6,820 nucleotides of DNA from Spirochaeta sp. (GTDB lineage: Bacteria; Spirochaetota; Spirochaetia; DSM-2461): positions 1-6,820 of the forward strand of contig DAOVYP010000127.1 in assembly GCA_030635565.1 (NCBI GenBank). Reading direction: 5' to 3'. How positions within the stretch are numbered: the first letter of the stretch is position 1; each line of letters starts with the position of its first letter. A program made the translations under genes and the position numbers. Below the pieces are notes generated by a model. It saw nothing but the letters and a program-made list of their open reading frames with translations. It was not told where the DNA came from and ran no database searches. Shown piece after piece: positions 5,489 through 6,820 of the stretch.

Positions 5489-6175
5489 ATGGCACATATC
5501 TACGTGGTGGAAGACAATGAGTCGATCAGGGAAGCGGTCACCGGTTATCTGCAGCTCGCCGATCATGAGGTTTCAGGTTTTGGTGACCTCGCAGGCACCA
5601 AAGCGGGGCTGGAAGAACACAAGCCGGATCTGATTATCATGGACGTCATGCTTCCCGATGGCGACGGCTTCATCTTCGCCAAGGAGCTCCTGAGCAGGCA
5701 GTCCATTCCCATTATTTTCATGTCCGCCCGGGAGTCCGAATCCGACCGCATCACCGGCTTCGAAATCGGTGCCGACGACTACATCGTCAAGCCCTTCAGC
5801 CCCAAGGAACTGGTGCTCCGGGTGGCCGCCGTCCTGAAACGCGTCTCCGGGCCCGCAGTCCATGTCAGCAGCCATTCCTGGGTCCTGGATGGTCATAATC
5901 TGACCACCGATGAGGATTCCCACAAGGCCTCCCTGGACAGCGAAGCACTGAAACTCACCGCCGCCGAATGGAAAATCCTCCTCTACCTCTCGTCCAACAA
6001 TGGAGCGGTGGTCACCCGGGAACAGATCCTGGACCGCTGCCTGGAATACTCCTTCGAGGGATACGACCGCACGGTGGATACTCATATCAAAAACCTCAGA
6101 TCCAAACTCGGTCTGTCCAGCTGGATCGAAACCGTCCGGGGATACGGTTACCGTTTCGCCGGCGAAGTGACGTGA
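5489..6175 (+). CDS. OmpR/PhoB-family response regulator
   Basis: The 228-residue protein has a receiver domain (about 1-115) and a winged-helix DNA-binding domain (about 130-225). Receiver residues are all present: acidic pair E8-D9, phosphoacceptor D52 in IIMDVMLPDGDG, S79 in IIFMSARE, Y98 and K101 in GADDYIVKPF. The C-terminal part has LTAAEWKILLYL, REQILDRC, DRTVDTHIKNLRSKL (recognition helix) and the closing IETVRGYGYRF wing typical of OmpR-like regulators. Phosphorylation by the kinase encoded next should drive dimerisation and binding to promoter repeats. The target genes cannot be told from this window. The start at ATG 5489 is fixed by the receiver N terminus (AHIYVVEDNE). The stop overlaps the kinase start in GTGA. 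Confidence 0.97.
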   Translation: MAHIYVVEDNESIREAVTGYLQLADHEVSGFGDLAGTKAGLEEHKPDLIIMDVMLPDGDGFIFAKELLSRQSIPIIFMSARESESDRITGFEIGADDYIVKPFSPKELVLRVAAVLKRVSGPAVHVSSHSWVLDGHNLTTDEDSHKASLDSEALKLTAAEWKILLYLSSNNGAVVTREQILDRCLEYSFEGYDRTVDTHIKNLRSKLGLSSWIETVRGYGYRFAGEVT

Positions 6176-6820
6176 GGAGTCTCCGCTCCAGACTTCTTAT
6201 CGTTATCCTCCTGGCCATCTTCTTCAACAGCGGCATCATGGTGGCGGCCGCCTTCTGGGGCAGCGGCCGGTCCCGTCAGGAATGGCGCAGCATGGTGACC
6301 GCCGAATCCATTCGCCGCCTGGCCATCGTCGTGGAATCCCTCTGGTCGGAACACGGAAAGCTCACACCCTCCAACAGCCGTGCGGCCATGAATCAGGTTA
6401 CCCACTTCGCCGACGAGCTGGCCACCTTCGCCATTTACGACGCCGACAAGACTCCGGTCTATTACTGGCGCAACCAGGCCTTTACCGGCCTCTCACCGAA
6501 TCACAACTTAAGTCCACAGTACGCCGTCCTTCATGAAGAAGAAATCATCGGCTGGGTGGCCTGTGTTCCATCGGACTTCTACTTCATCAGCGCCAACAGG
6601 AGCATCGTGGTGCGGATGACCCAGACCCTCATCGCGGGTATGATTATCAGCATCACCGCCGCCGTCGCTCTCTCCCACCGGATGAGCCTGACGGCCACCC
6701 GGGACGCCCGGGTGCTGGCCTCCCTGCTGGGCCGACTCTCCCGGGGCGACCGCAGCATACCCTTCCCGGAACAGCACACCACCGAATTCCAGACCATCGC
6801 CCGGGCCTCATCCCGGCTCC
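6172..6820 (+). CDS. Sensor histidine kinase, N-terminal part (runs off the window)
   Basis: From GTG 6172 the frame stays open for 216 codons to the window edge. The start overlaps the response-regulator stop by 4 bp (GTGA), indicating one operon with translational coupling. The first membrane helix is at about 8-28 (LIVILLAIFFNSGIMVAAAF). An extracytoplasmic sensor domain of about 120 residues follows, containing FAIYDADKTPVYYW. The second helix is at about 151-168 (TLIAGMIISITAAVAL). A HAMP-like linker follows from 169, with LASLLGRLSRGDRSIPFP and then EFQTIARASSRL. The HisKA and ATPase domains must lie beyond 6820, so the kinase role rests on this layout and on the adjacent OmpR-type regulator. 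The ligand is unknown, and the sensor domain does not match a family I recognise. A later ATG at 6238 would remove the first membrane helix. Confidence 0.92.
   Translation, partial: MRSLRSRLLIVILLAIFFNSGIMVAAAFWGSGRSRQEWRSMVTAESIRRLAIVVESLWSEHGKLTPSNSRAAMNQVTHFADELATFAIYDADKTPVYYWRNQAFTGLSPNHNLSPQYAVLHEEEIIGWVACVPSDFYFISANRSIVVRMTQTLIAGMIISITAAVALSHRMSLTATRDARVLASLLGRLSRGDRSIPFPEQHTTEFQTIARASSRL

Noticed and set aside
5573..6085. 170-codon minus-strand frame opposite the response regulator
   Set aside because: Low-complexity GC-driven shadow of an intact receiver and winged-helix gene.

Overview
The window is about 6.8 kb of moderately GC-rich bacterial chromosome. It carries conserved housekeeping and signalling genes interspersed with a lower-GC set of accessory genes, several of which look broken. 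The organism is probably a free-living spirochaete. This is inferred from the character of the phosphohexomutase and of a repeat-rich, membrane-anchored coiled-coil protein that recalls Borrelia Bdr proteins in architecture. There is no rRNA or other decisive marker, so the assignment is tentative.

Layout, left to right. Positions 1-132 hold the last 43 codons of a gene whose end resembles the SAF domain of NeuB/SpsE-type nonulosonate synthases. Positions 133-360 have no convincing gene, but contain a small hairpin, a short inverted repeat and a promoter. Positions 361-974 are a Uma2-family (DUF820) nuclease-like gene split by a frameshift near 583. Positions 1031-2917 encode a complete 628-residue alpha-D-phosphohexomutase. 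On the minus strand, 3419-2898 is a coiled-coil protein built of 18-residue repeats with a C-terminal membrane segment, interrupted by one in-frame stop. It overlaps the mutase tail to tail by 20 bp. Also on the minus strand, 4528-3524 is an intact trpS. Divergent from trpS, 4611-5210 encodes a nucleotidyltransferase-fold protein of the AbiEii-like kind. It is followed at 5266-5406 by a miniature VapC/PIN reading frame that keeps the two ends of the toxin and lacks the middle. From 5489 an OmpR-type response regulator overlaps by 4 bp a membrane histidine kinase that runs off the right edge.

The strongest unexplained pattern is at the gene starts. Four plus-strand genes (361, 1031, 4611, 5489) each have a TANNNT box ending exactly 6 nt before the ATG, and trpS has TATACT ending 8 nt before its ATG. 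None has a well-spaced Shine-Dalgarno sequence. This is the signature of leaderless transcripts. The coiled-coil gene is the exception, with a strong TAAGGAGT ribosome binding site.

The genes do not form one pathway. The response regulator and kinase are a genuine two-component pair, and the others appear to be transcribed independently. I see no CRISPR array, transposase, tRNA or rRNA, and no convincing new multi-gene system. The accessory genes (Uma2, nucleotidyltransferase, VapC relic, repeat protein) look like a decaying set, some of which could instead reflect base-calling errors.
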